NCBI GenBank assembly: GCA_014529385.2
Contig: CM043945.1
Location: 151,379,741 to 151,443,740, forward strand
Direction of reading: 5' to 3'
Source: Adiantum capillus-veneris
Lineage: Eukaryota; Streptophyta; Polypodiopsida; Polypodiales; Pteridaceae
DNA: 64,000 nucleotides
Positions within the stretch are counted from its first letter, which is position 1; each line of letters starts with the position of its first letter. Of this stretch, positions 32,151-43,565 are shown in pieces. The translations under genes were made by a program, and so were the position numbers. The notes below the pieces were generated by a model. The model did not search any database. It was not told the DNA's origin and saw only the letters and a program-made list of their open reading frames with translations.

Positions 32151-33824
32151 ATGGAGGACCTCATGAGAAATGCATGTGAGCTTTGTGCACACTTACTCTC
32201 AGAAGCGGCGCTTGTACAATCCTTCAAAGGAAGATGGATGGTGATTTGTGCTCGTCTTCAGCGTCTGTCGGAAACTCTAGAGGCCTTAAGCAGCTCTGCT
32301 TGCCTGGAACAATATTTTCTCCATCTCAGGGCTTCCATGGTGCAAATAGTCTCATCGCTAGAAGAGGGCAAGAAGCTTGTGCGAAGAAGCATTGAGCTTA
32401 ACTACGGTGGAAAACTTTTGATGCAAAGTAACCTTGATGCGCTTGCAACAAAGCTTGATCTTCACCTGCAGGATGTGGAGGTGGTGAAAAGCGGGATCCG
32501 GCAGCGTGAGCGAGCCATTGCCATCTCCAACACCACAAGCGAAGGTGATTCCAAGATCAACCATGACAGAAATTCTAAGAAGAATCATGTATGGGATATG
32601 TTTACCAAGCTTCGAATAGGCAGCATAGAAGTGAAGAAAGCCACCTTGGAGGCTCTCATACAGTACATGAAAGAGGATGAGAAGGCTGTTTTGGTTGTGG
32701 GGTATGATGGGGACCTGCCGCGCCTTATTCATTTGCTTGACTCCAACGCGCAAGCTATTCGGGAAAGAGCCGCCCATGCGATTTCGCTCCTGGCTGTGCT
32801 TGAAGAGTTTAAGAAGTTGCTTGTGGCAGATGGTGCCCATCCCCCTCTCATCAGAATACTAGAATCAGGTAGTCTCTTTGCTAGAGAAAAGGCAGTGCTT
32901 TCTCTTCTGGAGCTGACTTACATCTCAGAAAATGCACATGCCGTGGCATCCCACGGGGGTATCCCTCTCCTTGTCAAGCTATGCAGACATGGCACCCCCA
33001 CCGCCACTGCATGTGCTGCTGGAACCCTCCGCAATCTAGCAACTAATGAACATATTCGGCGGTCGCTCGCTGAAGAAGGTGCTGTTGAGGCTCTCATCAA
33101 CTTGGTCACGTCGGGCACATGTGAAGCTCAAGAGCAAGCTGTGGAGGCATTGCAGTATCTTGCATCAGGGAAAGATGACAAGATACGCACAGTTATTGGG
33201 AAGCATGGGGGCATTCAATGCCTTATGATGTTTCTCAAGCATGCTCCATCATCAAAGTCACAAGACACGGCAATTCGAGCGCTAAGCAATCTTGCGACGT
33301 CGGCAGCAAATGCAAAGGCTTTGGTATCAGCTGGCTATGTGAATCAACTTACAGATCTTCTCAAAACAGGGTCTTCATCGGTACAACAAGTGGCGGCAGC
33401 AGGCATATGCAGCCTTTCTTCATACATAGACTTGAAGAAACAATTGGGTGAGGCCGGATGCATAGGCCCCCTTACGCAAATGCTAGAGGCAAAGAACATC
33501 ACAGAGCAAGAGGTGGCTGCACAGGCACTCTCTACTCTGTTGCTTGTAAACAGTAACCGTAAAGAGTTTTGCAAGGAAGAGAAGGGCATCTCCCGCCTTG
33601 TGCAGCTCCTTGATCCTCGGAACCAAAGCATAGCAAAAAGATTTCCTATGTCTGCACTCTTGGCTCTTTCGGGTAGTAGCACATACAGAAAGAGGATCAT
33701 GTCTGCTGGAGCACGGCCGCATCTCGAAAAGCTAGCAGAGATGAATGTGGTAGGTGCGAAGAAGACCTTAGACAAGATCGGTGGCAAGAAGCTACTTAGT
33801 TTCTTTAGCAGGCACAAGTCATGA
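32151..33824 (+). CDS. Armadillo-repeat protein, 557 aa (host gene)
   Basis: A single uninterrupted frame from the ATG at 32151 to the TGA at 33822-33824. Residues ~1-125 form a predicted helical bundle (MEDLMRNACELCAHLLSEAA onward) like the N-terminal domain in plant ARM and U-box proteins. Residues ~160-520 contain about nine ARM-type repeats, recognisable by GGIPLLVKLCRHG, GAVEALINLV, GGIQCLMMFL, GYVNQLTDLL and GCIGPLTQML, each followed by A-A-x-x-L-x-N/S-L helices. The tail GAKKTLDKIGGKKLLSFFSRH resembles the basic end of the plant VAC8-like ARM superfamily. No U-box, kinase or membrane segment is seen. Such proteins act as scaffolds for protein binding, and the partner is unknown. Codon pattern and integrity set it apart from all surrounding frames. 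It lies between two Helitron fragments. Confidence 0.93.
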   Translation: MEDLMRNACELCAHLLSEAALVQSFKGRWMVICARLQRLSETLEALSSSACLEQYFLHLRASMVQIVSSLEEGKKLVRRSIELNYGGKLLMQSNLDALATKLDLHLQDVEVVKSGIRQRERAIAISNTTSEGDSKINHDRNSKKNHVWDMFTKLRIGSIEVKKATLEALIQYMKEDEKAVLVVGYDGDLPRLIHLLDSNAQAIRERAAHAISLLAVLEEFKKLLVADGAHPPLIRILESGSLFAREKAVLSLLELTYISENAHAVASHGGIPLLVKLCRHGTPTATACAAGTLRNLATNEHIRRSLAEEGAVEALINLVTSGTCEAQEQAVEALQYLASGKDDKIRTVIGKHGGIQCLMMFLKHAPSSKSQDTAIRALSNLATSAANAKALVSAGYVNQLTDLLKTGSSSVQQVAAAGICSLSSYIDLKKQLGEAGCIGPLTQMLEAKNITEQEVAAQALSTLLLVNSNRKEFCKEEKGISRLVQLLDPRNQSIAKRFPMSALLALSGSSTYRKRIMSAGARPHLEKLAEMNVVGAKKTLDKIGGKKLLSFFSRHKS

Positions 33825-34169
33825 TTAAGACAGGGACCCTAATAGTAGGGAGCACAAGGGTTGTGTTTTTTTTCTGTGAGTTGGTGATTTCCACACCTTA
33901 TTGAGAGGATCTTTGATTTTCACAGCTGTTTTTTAGAGGCAACGATACCAATAACACAATGATGAGATTGATTAACTTGTAGGTGCACATGAAGCACAAT
34001 ATAAAAAAAATTTCTTTGTACAGAGGCTTCTGATTTATGAGTGAGATAATCATATACAAGGTGCTCCCTTGTGGGTTTGCAACTTTGCATAGCAATGTGC
34101 AGTCAGTCTCTCTGTTCAGTTCGTGATTGTACGAGTAAGGTGAAGTTTAAGGTTTGTATGCTCTTTTTT

Positions 34170-34175
34170 AATAAA
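34170..34175 (+). terminator. Possible polyadenylation signal of the ARM gene
   Basis: AATAAA about 345 bases after the stop codon, in AT-rich sequence. Position only. Plant signals are loose. Confidence 0.35.
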
Positions 34176-35039
34176 TTCCTGAATAGAGCTTTTTGTAAGC
34201 AGAGTGCTTGAGATGAAGTGCATATGTTTACAGGTGATGGGGTTTACAATGTCAGCATTGTTTTCTCCTTTTGAGAACATGGTATCTCAGAATGTGATCC
34301 CATTTTCTGTGAGTTATTAGTTTTCTGAAATAATAACTGTCTTGACGCATTTTCGTCCTTCATGCGACACTTGGACCTACAACCTTCCAAATAGTTTCAT
34401 AACTAGGTCATCTCCAAATCTTCTTTGTGAATTTCAGGTTGTGATCTGCATAGATGCAGTGCACATTTGAGTGTGTTAATGTTTTACAGTGGCTTCTAAA
34501 TGTAGGAGATATCGATCACCTCCCGTTGCGGAGAGCAAAAAGATATGTATTTCATGAAAGGTGTTGGCAGCCTCCCTTCAAAGAAAGGGAAATTGATACT
34601 TGTAACTTGGCTAGTGGATGGAGACGTTTGTATCTTGCTACTTGCTATTGAGCTGGCTTTGGAAAAATGCTTCGAAAAGAGAGTCTGCATACATCAGGAT
34701 GTTTGCTCATTACCTCCAAAGAAATTGGCATGCAATACTAGTGTCAGCCATGTAAGAGACGACCGACAAAGCAAAATGTAACCTACAAATCACTTGCAGC
34801 TGTTGGCCTAAACCAAAAGTTAGAAACTGTTGCTCGACTGAACAAAATTGAAGAATGCTTGAGAGACTGTTGTACACGAGCTATGCACACTCAAACAAGC
34901 CTCCCACATTTAGCTCAATTTTAGTTGGCATTATGGGAAAGTTGGAATATGATCATTGCTATTTGACTCGAAGGATTAGTTGGCATTATGGGAAAGTTGG
35001 CTCTTCTAGAAGGATTAGTTAAGATCACGAGCACTAAAG
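34176..35039. other. Non-coding interval after the ARM gene
   Basis: Contains a 55-bp direct repeat beginning TTAGTTGGCATTATGGG at 34921 and 34976. Short frames near 34454-34781 have no recognisable domain. Confidence 0.4.
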
Positions 35040-35830
35040 AAAGACTCAAACGAACTGAAAAATGCGTATATTAGACGAGTTTTACATTCGGATCCGATAA
35101 CAGTTCCATGATATTACTTACATAGATTCCAAAGCTTGAAAACTTCCTTCAAAAAGACCATGCATTGCTCGATAAGATTAAAGACTACTTCCTTGTCACA
35201 GAATTTCAGAGCCGTGTCAGTTAACATGAAGACATTTTACTTTGGATTGAGGATGCACCACGCTTGTATTTTGTAGAGGAGCACGAGCTTGTCGAGTTTG
35301 TAGATAGATACATAAGCACGAACCACATCATGTTGGAATCTGATGTTCAAATTATTCAAAAGCATGCACACCGTAAGACTTGCTTCAAACGAAAGCAGCA
35401 ACTACTGATTTGGGTTTCCGAGATACCCAATGCCAGGAAACTTTGTTGCTCAGACCATTGCATGAAAAACAATCGCTATCAAAGTGTTGTAAAAACAACT
35501 TAGCAAAAGTAAAAGAGTCATTGAATGCATTGCAGCATGATACAGAGTTCAGCTTTGATGATTGGTTACAATGTATATGTGTATCATACGATGAATACCT
35601 TGAAGCCATACGGTCAAGCATTTGATTCACCCATTGTATTCATAGAAAGAAAGATAAATGATATCTTTAATCCCTTGATAGCGCCATTATGGAATGCAAA
35701 CACATACATTCAATTGATTCTAAATGCATATGGAGCAACACCTCATGTACCTTGTATATAGCGAAACTGGATAACACAATTATCAAAGCAATAAATAAAG
35801 AGATAGACCCAATGTGCCAGACCCAATGCT
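35040..35830 (+). pseudogene. Helitron Rep (HUH nuclease) domain fragment
   Basis: One frame reads DKIKDYFLVTEFQSRVS, stop (TAA, 35222-35224), HEDILLWIEDAP, ELVEFVDRYIST, and then HAHRKTCFKRKQ. After a frame change it continues ETLLLRPLHEKQ, FDDWLQ, YLEAIRSSI, VFIERKINDIF and NANTYIQLILNAYGA. This is the characteristic Helitron Rep order: EFQxRGxxHxHxLxW, the H-x-x-x-x-C zinc finger, the FLKR block, and the N-x-D-I-Q-Y-V-L-D-x-Y-A-like block. The metal-binding H-x-H is damaged (HED), and the catalytic Tyr region after 35750 is eroded. It is the continuation of the fragment at 30.6-30.9 kb. The helicase domain was not found. Confidence 0.72.
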
Positions 35831-36844
35831 TCCATTACTCACAAAATGAAGCGTGATGTGTATAGGTTCAATCTGGTACTGCTAGAGTTTGCTCGTGATG
35901 GAAAAATTATGAGCCATCTAAGACTTCAGATAAGTGCTATTTTCTAGTTATGCATTTGCGGGTGTCTTCAACAGCTTGTACATGATAGGCTAAGGAAAAC
36001 TATGAACATTAGTTATGCGACCAAATTGCTTTGTGATACGTACAGGAGGAGATTTCCACGAGCCCTTCCATGGAAAAAGGGGTGCATATGCTGGAAGGGA
36101 ATTTGAGTGACATAGCCGCCTCTTTTCCCACAGTATGGAATTCAGCTTTACATGTGCATGGTTGAGGCCGTAAATTCTAGTCAACACATTTCCAGCACTT
36201 CAAATGTGAATAGTCAACACTCTCTGATGTACAACTTTTAGCAGCAAGATCAACCTTTCAAAAATTTTGATTCATTTGCTTGGATATGGCTTCCCCTGGT
36301 TGGAGGTACTTTTGGCAGGCTTATACAACGTTTTTTTTCAGTGTGTTTATCCAACTATAAATGATAGAGGCATTGTCTGCTCTGTGTACACTATGTGAGA
36401 TCCATTGTTGTAGATACTCTTTTGCAGTCTATTTTGCCAATCATGTAGTGAAATACAGCACCAATCTAGCACATGCCATCTTTTAACCTTATAATAAGTA
36501 GATGAGGAATTTGTGGTTCAGGAGGTTTGAACCCTAAATATAATCACATAGGCTTTTGCGGTATGGACCAAGAGTCATGTTAAGATTGTACAAAACAAAA
36601 CAAAAAATCATGAGTTTAACCTCCGTTAAATCGTCGCTTGTCTCTTGGACACGTGTTTTTAGAGTCTTTGTTTTCTGTGCATTTTTTTCAAGCATGAATA
36701 GCATGTTCAGGAAGTACTGCCTAGGATCATTGTTCAAGAGTATGTCAAATTTTGAATCAATAACTTGCAATTCTCATTTCTTGTATTTGATTTTTTATGT
36801 TGTCACCTTTGCAGTGGAAAGACATTCTTTTCGGCATATGATAG
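35831..36844. other. Non-coding interval
   Basis: Probably decayed Helitron or intergenic sequence. No supported frame, TIR or LTR. Confidence 0.35.
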
Positions 36845-37518
36845 TGTAGAAGGCGGGAACACCCCTTAATAGACAACTTGCGGGTACTAGAGGCTTGCAG
36901 AAGCAGTAATCAGAGAGTTATCATGGTAACTGAAAGTACAAAGTCAGTCAGACACTAATCCGAGGGACTATAAATAGGACCCACTGTTTCATTTTGAGCG
37001 CTCTTTCGATCTCTAGATCTCTAGATCTCATGTAACCCCAATATTTTGTAATCTAGATCGAAACCCAAGTTGTAGTTGTATCTTGAGCCATTGGTTGATG
37101 TACTTTGTAATCTTATCAAGATGAAGCTCTTTCAGTACTACGTCCAGTTGTACTCTGTTCAACTTCTAAGTAATGCAATTCCACTTCCAGTCATTGTCAC
37201 CAGTGTCGTTTCATTTCCAATTCTAGTACTGTCTTTTAGAGTAGTTTTGTCTTTCAGTACTTTGAGTTTGATGTCAACTAACTCTAACTACCAACCTGAA
37301 ATAGCTGTCTAAACACATCCAAATCCTTTCATTTTGGTGATCACGGTGGCTTGAGTTCTATCTTTTAGAGTAGTTTTGTCTTTCAGTACTTTGAGTTTGA
37401 TGTCAACTGACTCTAACTACCAACCTCGAATGGTTGTCTGAACACATCCATCTCATTCCATTTTGGTGATCACGGTGGCTTAAGTTAAAATTTCTCTAGA
37501 CAGGCAAGCTATCTTCCA
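36845..37518 (+). repeat. Gypsy-type LTR with internal tandem duplication
   Basis: TGTAGAAGGCGGG to CTTCCA, about 674 bp, followed by a primer site at 37521-37532 (TGGTGTCAGAGC, one base off the usual plant form). TATAAATA lies at 36969-36976. A 129-bp unit starting TCTTTTAGAGTAG is tandemly duplicated at 37232 and 37361. No second LTR copy was found, so the left end is inferred from the TG and from composition. Confidence 0.7.
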
Positions 37519-37547
37519 GGTGGTGTCAGAGCAACCAGATCTTAGCA

Positions 37548-38160
37548 ATGCCGCCCAAAAGAAGTACACAAGGTTGTTGGCGAACTACTAGATTCATGGA
37601 GATTCTAGACCGCGTCAGCCAAATTCTAGAGGAGTCCGAGCGAGACTTTGGAACGGATCAGCAACCTAGGGATGAGACTGATGTGGCTCTAGGGCCAGGT
37701 ACCGCTGATGAATCGAGGGATTCTCAGCATCGGAGTCACTCTAGGTGAATGAAGGCTGAATGAGCCGAGAGAAGGAGTCAATCCCATGGATCTCAACAAC
37801 CAAAGACAGGATAGCAGACAAAGTCATCAATCAACAAATAAGTCAACCACCAAGAAGAAAGTTGAAGACACCGTATCAAAAACAAAATCAGACAAGGATT
37901 GGGACATTGACACAGATCATTACAACCAAAGAAATCCCAGAGAGAGGAAGCCAGTACATAAACTCAAAACCAGTCAAATCACTAAACCTTCCAATAATCT
38001 GAAGATATCCTTCCCAGTGTTTAAAGGTTGAAAAAAGATGATCCCAATGTGCATATCCAAGCCTCTGAATAGTATGCTGAACTCAAAGACATTGATGAAG
38101 ATGAATGGGGAGAGTATTTTCCACATACATTAAAGCAGGTAGCTAGGAAATGGTACTACC
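37548..38160 (+). pseudogene. Gypsy Gag fragment
   Basis: Begins MPPKRSTQGCW shortly after the primer site. Stops interrupt it near 37748. In another frame it ends KISFPVFKG, KKDDPNVHIQASEYA, DEWGEYFPHTLKQVARKWYYHY, the conserved core of a Ty3/gypsy Gag. An internal deletion then joins it to integrase, and RT and RNase H are absent. Confidence 0.75.
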
Positions 38161-38194
38161 ATTACCCAACTTGCCAACTTTAGATCCTATGACA

Positions 38195-38870
38195 AGCTTT
38201 AAGACTAAAATACTCAGACAACAAGGGAGACGAGGACATCCTTCAGTAAAGCACCGGAAGTCTACACCATATTATCATAGGTGCAATGGCCATGTAGAAA
38301 GTAGTAACAAAGCCATCAAGACCATCGACACTAAGATAGTTCAGAAGGATCCCCATAAGTGGGACAGTAAGGTTCAGACATCATTATGGGCGTACATAAC
38401 TACCTACAAGGTCACTATTGGCATGCCGCCTTTCAGAATGGTGTATGGCACAAAGGTAGTAGTACTGATGGAATTTGCTATTCCTAGTTTCAAAATGGCA
38501 ATTGAGTATGAAATGGACTTTGATCAAAATATGAAGCATATATTGGATCAACTTTTATAGTTGGATGAAATCAGGCAGAGGGCCGTGCTTGAACAAGAAG
38601 TGGTTCAGCAAAGAAGGAAACACTGACATGATAGTAGGATAAAAATACGAGAATTTCAAAGGGGTGATTTGGTACTGTTATATAAGTCAAAACTAGGACC
38701 GAAGAAGAAAAATTTGAAAATATCTTGGTCAAGACCCTATGAAGTAGACTGGATATTCTCCAATGGTACAATAAGGGTCGGAGATTTGTCAAGATTACTG
38801 TTACCAGGAGTATAGAATGGGGCCAAGATTAAGTTATACTATGTAAGGATAGAGGAAATTCCAGTATAAC
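38195..38870 (+). pseudogene. Gypsy integrase C-terminal half
   Basis: Reads STPYYHRCNGHVESSNKAIK (the region of the catalytic Glu), KWDSKVQTSLWAY, GMPPFRMVYGTK, and then REFQRGDLVLLYKSKLG and WSRPYEVDWIFSNGTIRV across two in-frame stops. The HHCC finger and the two catalytic Asp residues are missing. This is the shape of Tat-type integrases, also seen at 62-63 kb. Confidence 0.85.
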
Positions 38871-39823
38871 TAGTACCACACGAGGTAATTTCAGAACCAG
38901 TTAAGCTCAACCACAGACCAATTATGAACAGACATACTAGAATCAATGGGACAATTTAGTCGCATCACCTAATAGTCACCAGCAAATTCTAAATGACAAA
39001 ATCATAAAATGGATCTTGTCAGTAATAACAATTATAATGAACCATTGTATGAGTGACACGTCACAAACAGTGTATAACTATGCAAAGGGTTCTCCCATCT
39101 TCACTTTACTCGCATCCAGGAACTTCTTTGAGCTCATAGCAACAATAAACACCCTCAATAGTTGCAGTCGTGCTACCTGAAACTCCTCACTGCTCTCTGT
39201 ACCAATCCTTCACTACAACGAGTAAGTCCTCTTCCACCCAAACATGTTCATCTAAGTCATGCATGGGCAGAAAGAAAAATTCACAGTAGATGCAAGAGAT
39301 GCTTGGCACCATGGCAGCCGAAGCCAAGAGTTTGAAAGCCTTTGTAGAAGAAGCCATAGGAGTAGTAGCCCATAACAAGATAGCCAAATATGTGTTTCAG
39401 GAGAAAGAACAGAACCTGCTAAAACTATGGCACTTGGAAGTGGTTGTAGAGGCTGCAACACTACCATTCAAGCAGGGATTACCCAACAAGTGCTTACCAC
39501 CTACTAGGCAGACAAGGGCACGACACTGGTTATAATGGTAGAACCCTAGAACTCACACCTTGTGAGTTAGCCCATGTATTTCAAGTTCCAGAGATGCACC
39601 CAAACCACACTAGCCACATCTGACAAAGTAAAAAATTTCTTAAAGAAGATGATCATGCGAGAAAGAAAAGGAAAGATTGTGCTCAAGGCATTCCAGTATC
39701 AGCATTGGAATGCAATGTATTCTATAGATTCATTGCAAAAACCATCAGTTTAAAGAGTAACCCCACTTACCTCTTTGAAAAGCTCTTTGCCATGTTACTG
39801 GCTAAGATTCAAAACCCAAAAAC
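38871..39823. other. Unassigned, probably gypsy remnant
   Basis: An 81-codon frame at 39290-39535 and one at 39705 show no family motif. The second is cut by the next element and resumes after it (43761-43875, ending LLKALLEGSGPSTH). Confidence 0.35.
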
Positions 39824-40013
39824 TGAAGGGGATCGGGGAGCACCACAGATGGAGAGTGAGAGAGAGAAGGAGACACATGACACACAGATATGGGTGGGGA
39901 GACTCAAAGAGTGAGAAGCCCCCTATACACTTATGCTATGTATAAGGTATACAAGTCAGTGGGCGCCCAGACTCTGGGCGGCCAGTCAAGGCACAGACGC
40001 CTATACCCCAACA
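39824..40013 (-). repeat. 3' LTR, copia 39824
   Basis: On the minus strand TGTTGGGGTATAGGCG to GATCCCCTTCA, 190 bp. Confidence 0.93.
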
Positions 40014-40045
40014 ACCTCCCACTTAAAGGCGACTGTGCCTTTAAG
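39990..40045 (-). promoter_or_regulatory. Polypurine tract with overlapping inverted repeats
   Basis: 39990-40005 pairs with 40024-40039 (14 of 16 bases; outer arm GGCACAGACGCC). The polypurine tract and the LTR start lie in the loop. CTTAAAG (40022-40028) pairs with CTTTAAG (40039-40045) around a 10-nt loop. Same design, different stem sequence, as at 16201 and 45681. Confidence 0.8.
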
Positions 40046-40092
40046 CAAGAGAACCTAGTCTAAAGACTACAAAAGGTGAGAGAAAACCGCTC

Positions 40093-40467
40093 TCAACCGA
40101 TACCCACTGGCTGGCTGTGATCGTGTGCATCCGGCTGTCCTGCTCCCGTGTAAGTCCATACACCACCAGACGTACCGCACACGTACTGCAAGTATGTACG
40201 CAATACCTGCATATATCCCTCGTGCACTATGCCATCATCAGTCAACAAACGACTGACAACCCCAACTGCAAATGCTCCCACTGCAGTTGCGATATCCGGT
40301 CTCAAGATCAACATCTCATACATGAGACCACCGAATGCCGATGCAATGCTAGCGGGCCCTGCTAGCTCTATGGAGCATGCATCAACATATATATCCCTGG
40401 CAATAGGCATCTCTGACTGACAAGGCGTATCAGCCACATGCATCTCCTGACTGTCCACAAAAGACAC
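40093..40467 (-). pseudogene. Copia RT C-terminal remnant
   Basis: ASAFGGLMYEMLILRPDIAT and AVGVVSRLLTDDGIVH match the end of copia RT. A small in-frame duplication (AVGAFAVGVVS) is visible. It ends at GTSGGVWTYTGAG without RNase H and follows the Gag-protease frame after one stop. Confidence 0.8.
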
Positions 40468-40473
40468 ATCAAC

Positions 40474-41922
40474 CTATCGTGCAATCTCATAGCACACCAG
40501 CTGCTCTAGGTGTCTGCTGGAAGACATATCCTGCACAACTATATCCCCATGCTCACTGTCGAGCATAGAAAGGAATGACTGCATAATCGCTGACATCTCA
40601 GTCTCCTCTGCAATCATCCACTGCAAACATGACCACTCAATCTGTTGTGACTCACTAGAGTTCTCATGCTCTAACTCCGTATGCATAGACTCTTGCACAA
40701 CGTCCTCCTGTCGTGACTCACTAGAGCAAGACCGCTCTACCTGTCTATCCTGCATAGAAGTATCTGGCACAACTGAGTCTCTACTTTTCTCAGTCACTAG
40801 CAAAGCATGCATGTCTGACTCTGTCACCTCTCTGTGTGACTGCTCAAGTCGTGCCCCAACTGTGTGCACAACGAGGTCACTACTCTGCACTCCATGCAAA
40901 GTACCCTGCAACCCACAAGCAAAAGAGACTCGCCTGCTCTCTCGCTGTCTACCTGGCTGCATGATCACAGAGACAACATTGTCTCTCCCGTGATCCACAT
41001 GCAATGGGTAACCTATACCACTTCTGGCACCTCTCGCAATCACTAGCGAACCCAAATGCATCACAAAATCTCGCTCCCGTAGCGAAATCTGACATCCACA
41101 ATCTCTAAGCTGACCAATCGAGATCAAACTCACTGTCAAATCTGGTACATAGCGCACATGTCGTAACAAGTAAGATGCACCACTCGGTAATGACAGTCTC
41201 ACATCTCCTGCACCTGCTATCGCATGCACCGATCCATCGGTCAAACGTACACTGCCAAGCATCCCGCTAGAATAGCTACAAAACCATGCACGATGCGGCG
41301 TGACATGAAACATAGCATCTGCGTCTAGCAACCACTGCAAAGGGAGTGCACTATCCACATGTATAGCATCTCGTGCATAGCTCGAGGTAAAAGTGACATC
41401 CCCGTCACTAGTATACTCCGACACTACATGTGCCTCAACTGTCAAAGCAACTGAGTCCATGGCATCACTACATACATCTCTGAGACTGCCATGTCTCCTA
41501 CGATGTCGCATACGACGAAAACAGCGCCGTCTAACGTGTCCAGAATGACCACAATACCAACATGTTACCTGTCGGCGTGCTCGTGAATGTACATGTCTCA
41601 CATGAGTCCGTGATGACTCAGATCTATCATACATATCATGTAATCTACGCCAAAGTGCTCTCGAAGTAGTCTCATACATAACAAGAGCATATACAGATTC
41701 CGCAAGGTGCAAAGAGAGCGTAGATAGTGCCATCTCCTCTAGCTCCTACCACTGATCGTCAGACATGTTTGAAGGTCTACCTGCATCACCACTCAATGGT
41801 CGATGCAACCCTCGCTGTGTCAATGCATCAAGCATACACTCTCTCCATGCCGCAAAGTCTGACCCATCAAACACGCGCATCTGTGAGAGGTCACAATCTG
41901 ATCAATCACCTGTCTCTGCCAT
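40474..41922 (-). pseudogene. Copia Gag-protease with long acidic tail
   Basis: Gag starts at an ATG at 41922 (MAETGD, stop) and continues MRVFDGSDFAAWRECML, W, stop, ELEEMALSTLSLH. From 41733 a 419-codon frame is open. It has a zinc knuckle CWYCGHSGHVRRRC (residues ~58-71) and a protease-like WLLDADAMFHVTPHRAWF (residues ~133-150). The usual D-S-G is D-A-D, so the protease should be dead. The last ~130 residues are rich in Glu, Ser and Gln and contain near-repeats (SESRQEDVVQES, SESQQIEWS). They are not integrase. The start of that tail marks the internal deletion. Confidence 0.8.
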
Positions 41923-43551
41923 GAGCACAAGTAGTAAGCTAGATAGCAAAACCACCTCACCAACAACACCTGGAAACTGTCTACCAATATGGCCAGAAAC
42001 ACAATGTAAAACCTGTGAGACACACTCCAAAATAGAGCTCCCGCAATGTCAATACAAGCCTCGTCTGCTCTAGTATCACACTGCAATCTGTGAGCTAATC
42101 ACCAAGCCCACACTGTGCGGTATCGATGCATACACACGCACAAATCTCCCACCTGCAGAGAACACCGCACGCAAATGCTGAGTGCAACCCGCAATCTCTA
42201 CCTAGATCGCATAAATGATGCGCATAAAACTCCTGGGAAAATTTCACCAGAGTTTCGACGTACAATGGCTATCAACACAAAATAACCATTGTCCTGCAAG
42301 CTCAATACAATGAGCAATCAATGCGCATCAAACTACACTCAATATACATGCATAAGCTCTGCAAAACTATGGCAAACAATGCTCGAGATCACAAGACTCT
42401 CCCACCCGAGAGCAAACCACTGTCTCAAGCAAAGAAAGATACACAACTCCTCACTCTTGCGAGAGTGGATACAAAAACACAAAACTGTGTACAAACTGAC
42501 AAAACCTGTCAAAGTGAGAGTAAACACTCGATCACAAACTATGGCGAGAATCTGGGAAAAATCCGACAGAATTTCCCCTCAACTGAGCAAAAAACTCAAG
42601 TACAATCTCTACCATAAACCATAACACTACTCAATGCCAATGAGTACAAATGCCAAAATGGCTCCACATTTTCACATACAATGGCAATCCGCACTCAACG
42701 TACATCAACGGAGTGACCGCGCATAAGCAAGCGCCAAAAGATTTGCAATCCGGAAACTTGATCAATGCGAAAACAATGCTCTCAAGAGAGCTCACCGGCA
42801 CTTGAAAGTGCTCGCCAAAATGCATGTATAATGGGCATCAACCATGCGCCATAACCATATGCAAACCATCCGCAAAGACCATGAATCCAAACACAAAATC
42901 ACTGCCAAAGTATCCTGTGAAAACCAGTGAAAGAAGCTCCACCTGTGTGCTCCAAAAAACCTGCGTCTCTCAAGAGACCGCTTTGGTGGTGTGTAAACGC
43001 CTCCGTACTTCGTTGCCCAAGTCTACCAGAAAACCCTCAAACCACAAGCTTAACACAAGCTGCAATTGCATCTTCAGCTCAGAATTTATGCACTCAACTT
43101 CAAGCATCTCCCGTGCTTCCAAAAGTGCATCAAACTCGCACACAATGCGACAACAGAAAATCTGGAATTTCTGTATACAGTCAGTCTGAGCTGAATATCA
43201 GCAAAACGGTGAGGAATTTACAAAAAGTTTCTTCTGCAAAGTTGTAGACCACGTCGAAACGGATGGGCATGCCGAAACAAAATTCTCAGATCTGCATTCT
43301 ACAAGGAGAAAAAAGAATCTGAAAACTGTGCTGCTACGCACACAGTTTTAGGGCAGCACCTTCACTTACACACAATCTTCCACACTCCTTTCTGAGCTTC
43401 CACAAGAGCATACATCACTCTCAACTGAGCTCACAAGCTCCCATTGCATTCTCACAAAGCTTCCAAGCTTTCTTAATCTCTCTACCGTCGAGAGCAAGCG
43501 AGCTATCGCCTCGAAGCTCTCAAAGCCGCCGTGCTCTCCGCGGTCACCATA
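41923..43551 (-). other. Leader of copia 39824
   Basis: 1.6 kb of A/C-rich (plus-strand view) non-coding sequence between primer site and Gag start. No supported frame. Confidence 0.6.
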
Positions 43552-43565
43552 GCTCTGATACCAAT

